From Chitinophaga sp. CF118 (lineage in GTDB: Bacteria > Bacteroidota > Bacteroidia > Chitinophagales > Chitinophagaceae), in the NCBI RefSeq assembly GCF_900112615.1, contig NZ_FOMK01000015.1:1-64000 (forward strand): DNA of 64,000 nucleotides. Reading direction: 5' to 3'. The position numbers were made by a program, and so were the translations under genes. Positions 1 to 8,507 of the stretch are shown here, piece by piece. Position 1 is the first letter of the stretch. Each line of letters begins with the position of its first letter. A model generated the notes under the pieces. It did no database searches and had not been told where the DNA came from. It worked only from the letters and a program-made list of their open reading frames with translations.

Positions 1-1
1 C

Positions 2-76
2 AAACAAAAGCGGCAACAAGCAAAAATAGCCTACCTGGAAAGGAAACTCCAACAGCTCAAAAAAGAGATTGCGTGA
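2..76 (+). CDS. 3' end of an unidentified gene (partial)
   Basis: An open frame enters from the left edge and stops at TGA 74-76. The 24 visible residues are rich in Lys, Gln and Leu with a heptad-like pattern (YLERKLQQLKKEIA at the end), so the gene product ends in a basic coiled-coil helix. Such tails are common in transposase subunits and in many other proteins. Nothing here identifies the family. Confidence 0.4.
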   Translation, partial: KQKRQQAKIAYLERKLQQLKKEIA

Positions 77-113
77 GATTAGTTATATGGAAGAGATATG
101 CTTTGTCTATGCT

Positions 114-299
114 TCATTTAAGCTTTAAATATTTTTTAACTGTATGTTCAGGGAGGATTTTCGATGCCATTGGAAAAGTAGGTCCATAACTTTGGATTCC
201 GGTGGGGATTGTGGGCTGCACCCATTTGGTATTAATTCTATCTGGCTTTTTCAAGCGTATAGACTTTAGTTGTTTATTGGACGATATCAATACGAACAT
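114..299 (-). CDS. Possible small hypothetical protein (61 aa)
   Basis: This is an ATG-started minus-strand frame with a proline-rich, protein-like composition (PTIPTGIQSYGPTFPMASK) and a basic C-terminus. It lies between the left-edge gene end and the Rpn remnant and overlaps the first codons of that remnant on the opposite strand. I recognise no family. It could be the tail of a broken mobile-element gene or a chance frame, and no promoter is evident. Confidence 0.22.
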   Translation of the reverse strand: MFVLISSNKQLKSIRLKKPDRINTKWVQPTIPTGIQSYGPTFPMASKILPEHTVKKYLKLK

Positions 300-514
300 T
301 TTTCAAGGTAAAAGATGATGCGTTTTATAAGATAGGGAGAACAGAAGGTGTGGCAGAAGGCGAGGCGAAAGGTGAGGCGAAAGGTGAGGCCAAAAAACAA
401 AAGCAAACGGCCATCAGGATGAAAGAACTTGGATTTGCTACAGAATTAATTTCTCAAGTGTTAAATACTCCTATTCCTGAAGTAGAGATACTTATAAGTG
501 AAGCCGGAGTTTAG
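263..514 (+). pseudogene. C-terminal remnant of an Rpn / PD-(D/E)XK-type transposase or nuclease
   Basis: A frame open from 263 to TAG 512-514 has no start codon before a Met near 420, so only the C-terminal end of a gene remains. It contains a 12-bp DNA repeat coding for GEAK units (about 360-395), followed by a helix resembling the tail of Rpn-type recombination-promoting nucleases, MKELGFATELISQVLNTPI. Those proteins typically end in A-E-G-K-type repeats and such a helix. The catalytic PD-(D/E)XK domain is missing. The family call rests on tail composition only, so it is tentative. Confidence 0.45.
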
Positions 515-684
515 TAGAAGAAAGGATTAAAAAATTGGTAAAAGCGGCTGTCCAGGAATTTTTTAATCTTTATCCAAATTTTATGGTTTGAGTGTGATAA
601 TCCAAACATATAAACTATTGGGGGTTTACTTGCTCCCTTTTTTATTTTAACTTGATATTTACCCGAACAAGAGTAAAAAAATCA

Positions 685-692
685 TATTTTTG
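685..692 (+). promoter_or_regulatory. Bacteroidota -7 promoter box (TATTTTTG)
   Basis: TATTTTTG fits the TAnnTTTG -7 consensus and lies 13 nt before the ATG at 706. It lies inside the N-terminal extension that the longest possible frame (from 652) would have, which argues for starting the phosphatase gene at 706. Confidence 0.5.
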
Positions 693-705
693 TACCCTAC
701 AGAAT

Positions 706-1455
706 ATGAAGATCTACTCTACATTGCAAATTGGTGAATTTCATCTAAACCATTGCGAAGATTACCTTATTATCGAAGATCCCGGGAAAGATAAAAAGCT
801 CCTGGCTGTTATGGATGGTTGCACAATGGGCCGCGATAGTTACTTCGTTTCTACCCTAGTAGGAAAAATATTAAAGAAGATCTGCAAAACCAGGAATTAT
901 AAAGAACTTTACAGACTTTCGCCAATCTTCCCCACAATGGAAGATTATCTGAAATCTATCATTGAGGAATTATTCTTTGAATTGAAAAATATCCGGCAAC
1001 AACTACTCCTGGAACAAAAAGACCTTTTAACAACGCTAATTATTCTTTTAACAGATAGTAGCAGTCAACAGGGGATTGTATTAGTTATCGGGGATGGCCT
1101 GGTCAATATCAATGGAGTAATTGCAGAATTTGATCAGGATAATAAACCTGATTACCTTGGTTTTCATCTGAATGAAGACTTTGAAAAATGGTATGCCTCC
1201 TTATCTCAGAAAATATCGTTTCATGAAATCAAAGATATCAGTATAGCAACTGATGGTATTACCATGTTTAAAAAATTCAGGAATGATGTTACTGATCCTG
1301 AAATAGATCCGATCAAATTTTTGGTAAAAGATAAAACAGGAACTGATGATGAAGAAATGCTTGATCTGAAATTGAAAAAGCTGGAACATAAATATGGCTA
1401 TAGGCCAACGGACGATATTGCTGTAATAAGATTAATTAACGAACATGCCATTTGA
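706..1455 (+). CDS. PP2C-family protein phosphatase-like protein
   Basis: The 249-residue protein carries the spaced acidic motifs of the PP2C (PPM) metal-dependent phosphatase fold: CEDY at 17-20, AVMDGC with Asp37-Gly38, IGDG in the middle, ATDGI, and a final PTDDIAVIRL. In this family these aspartates bind the Mn/Mg ions that hydrolyse phospho-Ser/Thr. There is no signal peptide or membrane segment, so it is probably cytoplasmic. The start at 706 is preferred over 652 because a -7 box lies just upstream of it. The downstream acetyltransferase gene overlaps its end by 11 nt, so the two are probably translated together. Substrate unknown. Confidence 0.75.
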   Translation: MKIYSTLQIGEFHLNHCEDYLIIEDPGKDKKLLAVMDGCTMGRDSYFVSTLVGKILKKICKTRNYKELYRLSPIFPTMEDYLKSIIEELFFELKNIRQQLLLEQKDLLTTLIILLTDSSSQQGIVLVIGDGLVNINGVIAEFDQDNKPDYLGFHLNEDFEKWYASLSQKISFHEIKDISIATDGITMFKKFRNDVTDPEIDPIKFLVKDKTGTDDEEMLDLKLKKLEHKYGYRPTDDIAVIRLINEHAI

Positions 1456-2128
1456 AAAGCTCGATAATCCTGCGTGGTGGGCACTTACCGGCCCTCAACA
1501 ACAATTTGCCACAGGTACAGCACATATAAAACGCTACCAGCGTGATATATTATCTTTTGTGGCTTATGACCATTCAATGCCTGATATAGCCAATGAATTG
1601 GATAGCTTACTGGAAGCAGGAGAAACTTTTTATATCATAGGAGAGTTACCTCCTCTCCCATCCTCCTGTACACTGGTAAAAGAATTACCTTGTGTACAGA
1701 TGATTCTTCAGGAACCTGTTGTTATTGTGGAAAATGCCGTAGCTATTTCCCCGCTTACAGCCTCTCACAGTATTGATATGTTTAACCTGATCAACAAAGT
1801 GCAACCCGGCTTGTACGTACCAGATACGCGCCGGTTGGGCGATTACTATGGAGTCTGGCAGGAAGATAAGCTAGTCGCAATGGCAGGTGAACGGATCCAG
1901 CCGGAACATTTAACAGAAATAAGCGCGGTTGTTACTGACCCTGATTATACCGGAAGGAAATATGCACAGCAGTTAGTCACCCATCTCTGCAATGCCAATC
2001 TTAACAAGGGAAATATTCCTTTCTTGCATGTATTACAAAGCAATGAACGGGCTATCAAAGTCTATGAATATCTTGGTTTTAAAAAGAGAAGAACGATTAG
2101 TTTCTGGCAACTGAAGAAAACAGAATAG
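1445..2128 (+). CDS. GNAT-family N-acetyltransferase (FR47-like)
   Basis: This 227-residue protein has an N-terminal half without clear motifs and a C-terminal GNAT domain. The acetyl-CoA loop appears as VVTDPDYTGRKYAQQLVTHL (motif A, R/Q-x-x-G-x-G/A-like) around residues 155-180, and the last strand is the usual NERAIKVYEYLGFKKRR. Such enzymes move acetyl from acetyl-CoA to an amine. It overlaps the phosphatase gene and is followed by a hairpin and tandem repeats, so it is probably the last gene of a two-gene unit. Substrate cannot be predicted. Confidence 0.85.
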   Translation: MPFEKLDNPAWWALTGPQQQFATGTAHIKRYQRDILSFVAYDHSMPDIANELDSLLEAGETFYIIGELPPLPSSCTLVKELPCVQMILQEPVVIVENAVAISPLTASHSIDMFNLINKVQPGLYVPDTRRLGDYYGVWQEDKLVAMAGERIQPEHLTEISAVVTDPDYTGRKYAQQLVTHLCNANLNKGNIPFLHVLQSNERAIKVYEYLGFKKRRTISFWQLKKTE

Positions 2129-2166
2129 TGCTTAAGATTGGGATTAGAACATACATAAAGCTCCCT

Positions 2167-2210
2167 TTGAACAAATCTTGAGCACCTGTTTGTGCTCTAA
2201 GAATGTTCAA
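2167..2210. terminator. Imperfect inverted repeat after the GNAT gene
   Basis: TTGAACA at 2167 pairs with TGTTCAA ending at 2210, and GAGCAC pairs with GTGCTC around a CTGTTT loop, with an internal bulge between. There is no clear T-run, so it may be a weak terminator or an RNA structure. Confidence 0.4.
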
Positions 2211-2247
2211 GGAGTGTTCAAGGTGTGTTCTATGTGTGTTTCAACTA
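2204..2247. repeat. Four tandem 11-bp units (TGTTCAAGGTG type)
   Basis: Units TGTTCAAGGAG, TGTTCAAGGTG, TGTTCTATGTG and a diverged TGTTTCAACTA follow each other head to tail at 2204, 2215, 2226 and 2237. The first unit also forms the right arm of the inverted repeat. The 11-bp period is close to one helical turn. The remainder of the interval 2248-2473 is AT-rich and shows no gene. Confidence 0.7.
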
Positions 2248-2473
2248 TAGACTCACTACGAACCTGCTATCAACTCTCCTTAACCTCATCCCTTTAATCT
2301 CTGAAGGGTCTTGTTTGAATATATTACTCAGGAACTTTTCCATTATAGCCGGGTTTAATTATGAATAAAATAACAACCAATGTTATTGCAATATAAGCTT
2401 TCATTAATTATGATATACGGTAACAGATTATAAAATTTAGTTCATTAATTTGGGCGGATTAATAACCCACACT

Positions 2474-3460
2474 ATGAAATTTCTACTTTTATCTATCTGC
2501 CTGATGGCATCGGGCATTTTATCACACCCTTCATCTCCTGCAGCCAAAAATTATACTATGTTTGGCAGAGGTATCTATCCAGGTAATGATACCACTTATA
2601 AAATTTTAAGGGAATCAGGTTTTACCACAGTTGTTTTATCAAGTTTTTACATCAAATCTAATGGGGACGTTTTTTCGGGCGATGATGGCAGAACCCCGAT
2701 CATTCATGATGGTAAATATGTTGGTAATAAAGAATGGCTCAAACGTGTAGCTTCTTTAAAAAACCAGCCTTCTTCCGTTACACGTATTGAAATCTTATTA
2801 GAAGGCAGATGGATTAACCAGCCACCTAACACATACGATTTCATAAAAGACTGGTCAGATCCTGCTGCGGTTATTCCTGGAATAGTAACCGGTATTGGTA
2901 ATAACAGTACCCTGTATAAGATATGTAAAATATTTAAGGAAGAGATAGGCGTGGACGCAGTTAATATCGACGATGAATCCGTATATGATAGCAAATCAAT
3001 AATAGCACTGGGGAAGGTAGTCGGCAGACTGAACATGCATTTGTCGCTTTGTCCGTATACAAAGTATAGCTATTGGAATGAAATTATTAAGGGATCTGAA
3101 AAAGGCCTTGTAGATGCGATTTATGTACAATGCTATGACGGAGGTACAGGTAATTCTCCCGGAGACTGGAATAACCATCTGAAAACTCATATTCCCATTT
3201 ACCCTATTTTTCTTTGTCGCGGTGCATTTAGCACATGCGCCACTAATCATAACAGTAAATCAGTTGAAGAGATCAAAGCTGAAATGATTACATTTAAAAA
3301 GGATTATCCTGGTATGACAGGAGGAGCGATATGGCAGATTGCTGATGTAAGCAGTTATGTTATCAGGGGCTGTGCTGTTCAGGATCCTGCATCAGGCTCT
3401 GCCAGATCAGTTACTGAATATCTTAGCCAGCTGAGAAATAGTTTGAAGGCAGGTTTGTAA
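2474..3460 (+). CDS. Secreted GH18-like TIM-barrel protein
   Basis: From the ATG at 2474 (chosen over 2450 because it places a clean signal peptide, MKFLLLSICLMASGILS, at the start) the protein is 328 residues. Mid-protein it has GVDAVNIDDE, which resembles the D-x-x-D-x-D-x-E catalytic strand of GH18 chitinase/endoglucosaminidase-like barrels, and near the end GGAIWQIAD, like the last barrel strand. Role inferred: secreted or periplasmic glycan hydrolase or a lectin-like relative. The final acidic residue of the motif is present but the spacing is not canonical, so activity is uncertain. It stands alone and converges on the S9 peptidase gene. Confidence 0.55.
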   Translation: MKFLLLSICLMASGILSHPSSPAAKNYTMFGRGIYPGNDTTYKILRESGFTTVVLSSFYIKSNGDVFSGDDGRTPIIHDGKYVGNKEWLKRVASLKNQPSSVTRIEILLEGRWINQPPNTYDFIKDWSDPAAVIPGIVTGIGNNSTLYKICKIFKEEIGVDAVNIDDESVYDSKSIIALGKVVGRLNMHLSLCPYTKYSYWNEIIKGSEKGLVDAIYVQCYDGGTGNSPGDWNNHLKTHIPIYPIFLCRGAFSTCATNHNSKSVEEIKAEMITFKKDYPGMTGGAIWQIADVSSYVIRGCAVQDPASGSARSVTEYLSQLRNSLKAGL

Positions 3461-3467
3461 TATATAT

Positions 3468-3507
3468 CCAGCATATACTGGTTTCTAATGAAGTCAGTAT
3501 ATGCTGG
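3468..3507. terminator. Bidirectional hairpin terminator
   Basis: CCAGCATATACTG (3468-3480) pairs perfectly with CAGTATATGCTGG (3495-3507) around a 14-nt loop. It lies between two convergent genes ending at 3460 and 3527, as expected for a shared terminator. Confidence 0.8.
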
Positions 3508-3526
3508 TGTTATTTAACTCTCTATT

Positions 3527-5599
3527 TTATTTCATCATCTTCTCAAAGAAATCAGCACTTGCATGATAACCTTTTATCCAGGTTTTATGCAGTAAGAAAT
3601 CGTGAATCTCGTCAGGGATGATCAGTTCTTCGTAATACACTTTTCTCTCCCGGATCTTCTCCACCATATTCACGGTTTCGCTAAAAGGTACATTGCGGTC
3701 ATCATCCCCATGAATAAACAGCACAGGCGATTTCCAGCCATCCACAAAATGTACTGGCGAAGAGGCAAGAGCTGTCGTAGCAAAAGCTGCTCTTGCAGAC
3801 GGATCATAATCGGCGATCCAGTTTTTCATTTCTTCATTCCAGTTATGTACACCGTGTATATCTACCCCACAGGCAAATACATCCGAATTCCGGGATAAGC
3901 CCATCGCTGTCAGATACCCGCCATAAGAGCCACCCCATAAGCCTATACGCCGGGCATTTACGTCTGCTCTGCTGCGCAGGTATAAACCCGCACCAATTAC
4001 ATCATTGTATTCACTGCAACCATTTGCACCATAATGCAGGGCCTCGCGGAATTCCATGCCATAACCTATGCCACTGCGGTAATTCACAGCCAATACGATG
4101 TACCCTTTGGATGCATAATACTGGTTCATCGCATAGTCATTGGAATAGTACCCCATATAATGGAAGCCCAGAATCATTTGCCTTCTTGATCCGCCGTGCA
4201 TAAACAACAGAGCTGGATACTTCCCTCCTTTCTGGTAACCGGGTGGTAAAAACAACTGTCCATATATCTGCATCCCATCTTTGGCAGGAAAGGAAATCAG
4301 TTGTGGTACAACAAGTGATTCCTTTGGAAATACAGAAGGGAATAAGGAAGCTGCAATCTTTTCGGTGACACTATCCTTTTTAAGCAACACTGGCCAGCCA
4401 GGAGTGGTAGCGGAGGATTGAATAACGGCTATGCCTGCCTCTGTATTTACAGGAGACCATTCAATACCACTGCCTTTTGATAACTGTACCGGTTTGCCGT
4501 TGCTTACAGCTACCTTCCAGATATGGCGGCGATGACTATCGTTAATATTGGTATTATACACTACAGATTTACCATCCATTGAAAGCACCATATTTTCCAC
4601 CTCACCTTCTCCTGGCGTCAACAAACGCGCAGCAGCGCCGGAAAAGATATCTTTTGCATACAAGTGTTGCCAGCCATCTTTTTCCCAGGGAAATACCAGT
4701 TGATTATCGGCAGTCCATAACAGCAGATTGTAAGTATCAGGAACTGCTGTATACAGAATACTTCCCACGCCTTCAGACGCTTTCCATAACTCTTTTGCCT
4801 GTGCATTTTCCGTGTTTAGCAAACGTATACTCCATGGTAGGCCTTTCCGGCGCTCAGTAAAAGGTAGTAAGTCTTTCCTGTTTGGTACACGGATATAAGC
4901 CAACCATTTCCCGTCCGGACTCCACACAGGTTGCATATCAATATCAACAGAAGGGTCCGGGTATTGTACGGATGTATGTGTGATGTCAAAAATACCAAGG
5001 AAAGCATGATCTCCCCGGTTGCTGATAAAGGCAAGCTGTTTACCGTCGGGCGACCAGCGAAGATCAGAGATATTACCTCTTGCTTCAAACAACTGAGTTG
5101 CCTTCACTGTATCTGTAAGTGAGGCCTTCCATACTTTTCCCTTTGAAACAAATACTACCACCTTATTATCGGGAGAACCCAGGGCATTATCACCTGCAGC
5201 AATTTTCCGCAATCCGGAACCATCCGTATTCACTACCCATATGGATTGTCCTGTTTTTTCCTGCAATAAGGCCGGATTAGCAGCTTCTCCTGAACCATTG
5301 GCAGGATTACCCTCTGTAAATAAAACACGACCGCCATCGGCCGTAAATGAAAGATTTGTAATATCCAGACCATCATCCGTACTATGATGAGTAACCTGTC
5401 GCGGCGTAAACGCAGGAGCATCAGCTATAAAAACATTCCTGGCCCCTTTATCATTAAAGACCCAGCTGATATGTTTACCATCAGGCGAACTTTTCAACTC
5501 AGTAGGGAAAGGGACGGAGAGCAGATTTTCAATGGTTACCTGTCCATACGATGTATGGAAAGCTGCAAGGGTGGCTAAAACAGCAATCATTTTTTTCAT
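3527..5599 (-). CDS. Secreted S9-family (prolyl oligopeptidase/DPP-like) serine peptidase
   Basis: 690 residues with a signal peptide (MKKMIAVLATLAAFHTSYGQ), an N-terminal beta-propeller with repeated S-P-D-G-K/W blades (WSPDGKQLAFIS, WSPDGKWLAYI) to about residue 400, and a C-terminal alpha/beta-hydrolase domain. The nucleophile elbow is GGSYGGYL with Ser558. The acid is in HGDDDRNVPF (about 634) and the histidine in DEIHDF (about 666), so the catalytic triad is complete. In this family the propeller restricts access to short peptides, so the likely job is periplasmic peptide trimming. Length is normal. A copy of its 5' end has been duplicated upstream near 7129-7257. Confidence 0.93.
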   Translation of the reverse strand: MKKMIAVLATLAAFHTSYGQVTIENLLSVPFPTELKSSPDGKHISWVFNDKGARNVFIADAPAFTPRQVTHHSTDDGLDITNLSFTADGGRVLFTEGNPANGSGEAANPALLQEKTGQSIWVVNTDGSGLRKIAAGDNALGSPDNKVVVFVSKGKVWKASLTDTVKATQLFEARGNISDLRWSPDGKQLAFISNRGDHAFLGIFDITHTSVQYPDPSVDIDMQPVWSPDGKWLAYIRVPNRKDLLPFTERRKGLPWSIRLLNTENAQAKELWKASEGVGSILYTAVPDTYNLLLWTADNQLVFPWEKDGWQHLYAKDIFSGAAARLLTPGEGEVENMVLSMDGKSVVYNTNINDSHRRHIWKVAVSNGKPVQLSKGSGIEWSPVNTEAGIAVIQSSATTPGWPVLLKKDSVTEKIAASLFPSVFPKESLVVPQLISFPAKDGMQIYGQLFLPPGYQKGGKYPALLFMHGGSRRQMILGFHYMGYYSNDYAMNQYYASKGYIVLAVNYRSGIGYGMEFREALHYGANGCSEYNDVIGAGLYLRSRADVNARRIGLWGGSYGGYLTAMGLSRNSDVFACGVDIHGVHNWNEEMKNWIADYDPSARAAFATTALASSPVHFVDGWKSPVLFIHGDDDRNVPFSETVNMVEKIRERKVYYEELIIPDEIHDFLLHKTWIKGYHASADFFEKMMK

Positions 5600-5740
5600 G
5601 TGATTAAATTACTAAAACCACCCGATATTATTTATACTTTATTTATACTTTTTGAATGCTTGATAAATTCAGTTTATATGACTATGGTTGATAGAATCTT
5701 TACGGAGATTGCCTAACTATTTCCTATTGCTTTCCAAATA
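5552..5740. repeat. Direct repeat copy A (S9 5' end to GH99-like 3' end)
   Basis: This stretch covers the first codons of the S9 gene, the intergenic gap, and the last codons of the GH99-like gene. It recurs at 7207-7410 in the same orientation. The core 5561-5629 matches 7219-7287 with one mismatch in 69 nt, and similarity continues with small indels to a shared TGCTTTCCAA near the right end. Confidence 0.85.
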
Positions 5741-6929
5741 CATTTTTCACTGCCTCCAGATAGCCGTATCCAAACATAGTGCAAGGCATCAGGTAACTGG
5801 TTTCTGTCCACTCGTTCCAACTATTAATAGTGATTAATGGTGCCTGGTTGGGATGGGCATCCACAAACTTTTTTGCCTCCATAAGTGCATTTTCAAAATT
5901 CTTTGGTGTATTATTTTTTACAATACCCGGTTGCAAACCATAAGTGCGGGGGCTGGCATCCCAACCTACTGACACATGGGGATAGTATTTGGCAGCATAG
6001 CTGTTGGAAACAGTCTTCCACTCTTTTATCACATCATTTAAAATAACATTATAATCCCTGTCCACATTGGTAAAATGTACAAACTGATAATGGGTGAGCG
6101 AATTAAAGCCAAGCTTCTCAACCACATCCTTTTGTGTACCTATGTTGTCCCCCGGTATTGCGGACAATCCTTTGTCTGTTTCTTTCCTCATAGAAAGCTG
6201 CAGCTCCAGACCTTTAAATCCCGCTTTAACCGTTTGTTCTCTAAACCATTTAAAGGCATCTTTGGTTTGCTCAACCCCTCCTAAACCCTGGACAAGCTTA
6301 ACGAGGTCATAGATCATTAAAACCGGTTTGTCATCAATTTTATAATAAGAAGGTTGTTTGAAATACTTCTCAATCCAACGTATGGCAACCCTTTCAAATT
6401 CCTTCCGGTCAATATCGGCCCGCCAAATGAGTGACTGATTTTTCCTGGAAAAAGCATCGTCGGAATTACGTTTATCCCATGTCGTGTTTACATCGTGGTT
6501 GGCCCACATCAGGTAAAATTTCACCCGGTTGTTGTTCCTTGCCTTCAGATAGCCATCATTTAACTGACCTTCCAGGAAAGGCATCCCGTCATACCAGTAC
6601 CAGTCGAAAATAAACACATTTACCCCATGATCAGCTGCTGCATTAATTTCCATCTCGGCCACATATGGATCTGCTTCATTGATATATCCCCATAATGGGT
6701 AACGGGGCTGTTCATGCCCTGGAAATTTAGGTTTATTGCTGATCACAGTTTGCCACTCGCCAATACCATCGGGCCAAAAGATCTTTGCCCAGTCATCAGG
6801 GTGGTAAGATGGCCAAACAAAAGCAGCAACATCATATCTTTTTGTTTGGATGTTTTTTGTTGCTTGAGCAAAAAGAAATCCGGTAGTATACAGAAGCACC
6901 ACAGTACATAATAAAAAACGTTTGTTCAT
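5724..6929 (-). CDS. Secreted GH99-like / WbsX-like glycoside hydrolase
   Basis: The start at 6929 gives a signal peptide (MNKRFLLCTVVLLYTTGFLFAQ) and a protein of 401 residues; an upstream Met at 6977 would add 16 residues that do not look like part of the export signal. The sequence matches the glycoside-hydrolase-family-99-like (WbsX) pattern: RYDVAAFVWPSYHPDDW at the mature N-terminus, PLWGYINEADPYVAEMEI, VFIFDWYWYDGMPFLEGQL, KFYLMWANHD, and a final NSWNEWTETSYLMP. GH99 members are endo-acting on mannose-containing glycans. The exact substrate is unknown here. The gene sits between two copies of a direct repeat (5552-5740 and 7207-7410). Confidence 0.85.
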   Translation of the reverse strand: MNKRFLLCTVVLLYTTGFLFAQATKNIQTKRYDVAAFVWPSYHPDDWAKIFWPDGIGEWQTVISNKPKFPGHEQPRYPLWGYINEADPYVAEMEINAAADHGVNVFIFDWYWYDGMPFLEGQLNDGYLKARNNNRVKFYLMWANHDVNTTWDKRNSDDAFSRKNQSLIWRADIDRKEFERVAIRWIEKYFKQPSYYKIDDKPVLMIYDLVKLVQGLGGVEQTKDAFKWFREQTVKAGFKGLELQLSMRKETDKGLSAIPGDNIGTQKDVVEKLGFNSLTHYQFVHFTNVDRDYNVILNDVIKEWKTVSNSYAAKYYPHVSVGWDASPRTYGLQPGIVKNNTPKNFENALMEAKKFVDAHPNQAPLITINSWNEWTETSYLMPCTMFGYGYLEAVKNVFGKQ

Positions 6930-7206
6930 GTTAAATCCATTACTTATTGTTAACAAAATATTTGCCTTATTACACAAAGGGAAGACCAGATGCCTTATGG
7001 AAAGGATATAAATTTACTCATGGGAAATAACGCTACGGATTTCAGTTTTTAATAACAAAAGCCCGGTTTTTTATTGGGTTAACAACATTGAACTCGACTA
7101 AAAACTAATACGGAAATTGTCATTCCTCCTAATTATTGGAACAGAAAATATTTACGTATTTCTTCTGAGTTACCGGAAATGTATGATTCTGCTGAACGGC
7201 TATATG
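6930..7206. other. Intergenic stretch upstream of the GH99-like gene
   Basis: AT-rich, with no convincing gene except the 42-codon pseudogene tail described separately. It presumably contains the promoter of the GH99-like gene on the minus strand, but I could not place a clear TAnnTTTG box. Confidence 0.4.
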
Positions 7207-7257
7207 GGCTATATGGATAGCTGCAAGGGTGGCTAAAACAGCAATCATTTTTTTCAT
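7129..7257 (-). pseudogene. Duplicated 5' fragment of the S9 peptidase gene
   Basis: The frame starts MKKMIAVLATLAA, identical to the first 13 residues of the S9 peptidase, then diverges (IHIAHIAVQQ) and stops after 42 codons. It is the part of direct repeat copy B that carries the peptidase start codon, with no downstream peptidase body. It is a duplication scar rather than a gene. Confidence 0.8.
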
Positions 7258-7410
7258 GTGACTAAATTACTAAAACCACCCGATATTTTCTATACCTTTT
7301 GAATGCTTGATAAATTCATTTTATATATCTATATCCATGGTTGATGAGCAGACTCCTTTCAGAATCCTCACGGAGAAAATCCTTGCCTTGGATTAATGCT
7401 TTCCAATATC
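7207..7410. repeat. Direct repeat copy B
   Basis: Second copy of 5552-5740, same orientation, about 1.66 kb away. The core is nearly identical (68 of 69 nt for 7219-7287). It then accumulates small insertions and ends in a decayed copy of the GH99-like gene's last codons near 7394-7408. Confidence 0.85.
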
Positions 7411-7465
7411 AAGATGCGTTCGGAACTCTGGCTTTATAGCTTGTAATCCTGCTGAGCGCACATAT

Positions 7466-7489
7466 AAAAACCGCAGTCAATGCCTGCGG
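7466..7489 (-). terminator. Rho-independent terminator of the 9.1-7.5 kb minus-strand array
   Basis: Read on the minus strand, CCGCAG, a 7-nt loop and CTGCGG are followed directly by TTTTT. It lies about 50 nt after the stop of the 98-aa gene and supports that gene being real. Confidence 0.7.
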
Positions 7490-7540
7490 CTGATGGATAA
7501 AAATGTATTATTCATTAGATAGAACTACTTTATTCTCATA

Positions 7541-7837
7541 TTATTTTAAAGATTCCATTTTGTCAATGTTACTCGTTTTTATCACATTAACTGCGAGAAA
7601 ACCCTTTTTTATTGAGAAACAAAAGAACCAAACATTCTTCATCCCAGTAATGTTAACTAATTCAATATCTATTAGTTCTGTGAGCAATTCACTTTTGCCT
7701 TTCTTACTCAGATGTTTAATATCATCTGGTTCTAATTTCTCACCCCATAATTTTACGGCGTCTAATAAACGCTCCGCGTAAACTTGACTAATGTAAGTTC
7801 CACCTCTGAAAAGCATAAGAAATGTATATAGCTCCAT
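7541..7837 (-). CDS. Hypothetical protein, possible immunity-type small protein (98 aa)
   Basis: A small soluble protein starting MELYTFLMLFRGGTYISQV, with a mixed alpha/beta composition (GKSELLTELIDIELVNITGM in the middle). I recognise no family. It is the last gene of a minus-strand group 9141-7541 and is followed by a hairpin with a T-run. Small unrelated genes next to a toxin-tail remnant are often immunity genes, which is the only basis for suggesting such a role. Confidence 0.5.
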   Translation of the reverse strand: MELYTFLMLFRGGTYISQVYAERLLDAVKLWGEKLEPDDIKHLSKKGKSELLTELIDIELVNITGMKNVWFFCFSIKKGFLAVNVIKTSNIDKMESLK

Positions 7838-7960
7838 AAGAATTTAATTAATTACTGCCTTTAGCTTTACTATGATTTTCTCCCGTATATCCATTTCTCT
7901 TTCTCGCATTTAACCGATTTTCATTTACATTTATAGCTAAATGTAATTTCATCCAATAGA

Positions 7961-8503
7961 TCATACCAGCAAAAATCTTTCCAGTGGCTTGTAAATTGTA
8001 TTAATTCCTTTTTCCAATCCTTTCTTATACATAGCCAGATATTTTTCAGATAGACTGGGATTATCTTCATAGTGTAATCGATACAATTCAAATTTACTAT
8101 CATTGATCAACTCTTTAGCAAAGTCTTTATCCAAGTCGCATTTATCAGATTTTGCTCCTTTAATACCTAGTTCTATAATTTTTTCATAGCAATAAATAGC
8201 AAGATCATTTTGCCCTGATGATCTTCTAAGCGATCCCATTGTAGATAATACCAATAAACAATTAGAATCAAGTTTAAATGATTTAACGATATATCGTTCA
8301 GCCGTTTTTAGTTTTCTCCATTTTAATAACTCTCTTGGAGTTCCATCTTCTTCAAAACGACTTTCATCAAGGTACGTCTGAGCAATATGCGCTAGTAGAA
8401 GTGGATCATCATTATAATCCAATTTTTGAATTAATTTTCTTGCTTTAAGAGAGTCAACACTAACAATTTCACTGTATTTTTCTATGATTTCATCTCTATT
8501 CAT
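7961..8503 (-). CDS. Hypothetical helical (TPR-like) protein, possible immunity protein
   Basis: The ATG at 8503 gives 180 residues starting MNRDEIIEKYSEIVSVDSLK. This start is preferred over 8605 because the upstream gene stops only a few bases before it (8508). The protein is all-helical with paired-helix spacing typical of TPR-like folds (LLVLSTMGSLRRSSGQNDLAIYCYEKIIELG spans two helices). It has no signal peptide. Position directly after the toxin-tail-like frame suggests an immunity function, which is an inference from context. Confidence 0.6.
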   Translation of the reverse strand: MNRDEIIEKYSEIVSVDSLKARKLIQKLDYNDDPLLLAHIAQTYLDESRFEEDGTPRELLKWRKLKTAERYIVKSFKLDSNCLLVLSTMGSLRRSSGQNDLAIYCYEKIIELGIKGAKSDKCDLDKDFAKELINDSKFELYRLHYEDNPSLSEKYLAMYKKGLEKGINTIYKPLERFLLV

Positions 8504-8507
8504 ATAT

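Noticed and set aside
3602..5578. Several long ORFs on the opposite strand of the S9 peptidase gene
   Set aside because: Low-complexity His/Ser/Cys-rich shadow translations of a clearly coding gene.
7207..7410. Insertion-sequence interpretation of the duplicated repeat
   Set aside because: No transposase, no terminal inverted repeats, and the repeat boundaries fall inside neighbouring genes. A tandem duplication explains it better.
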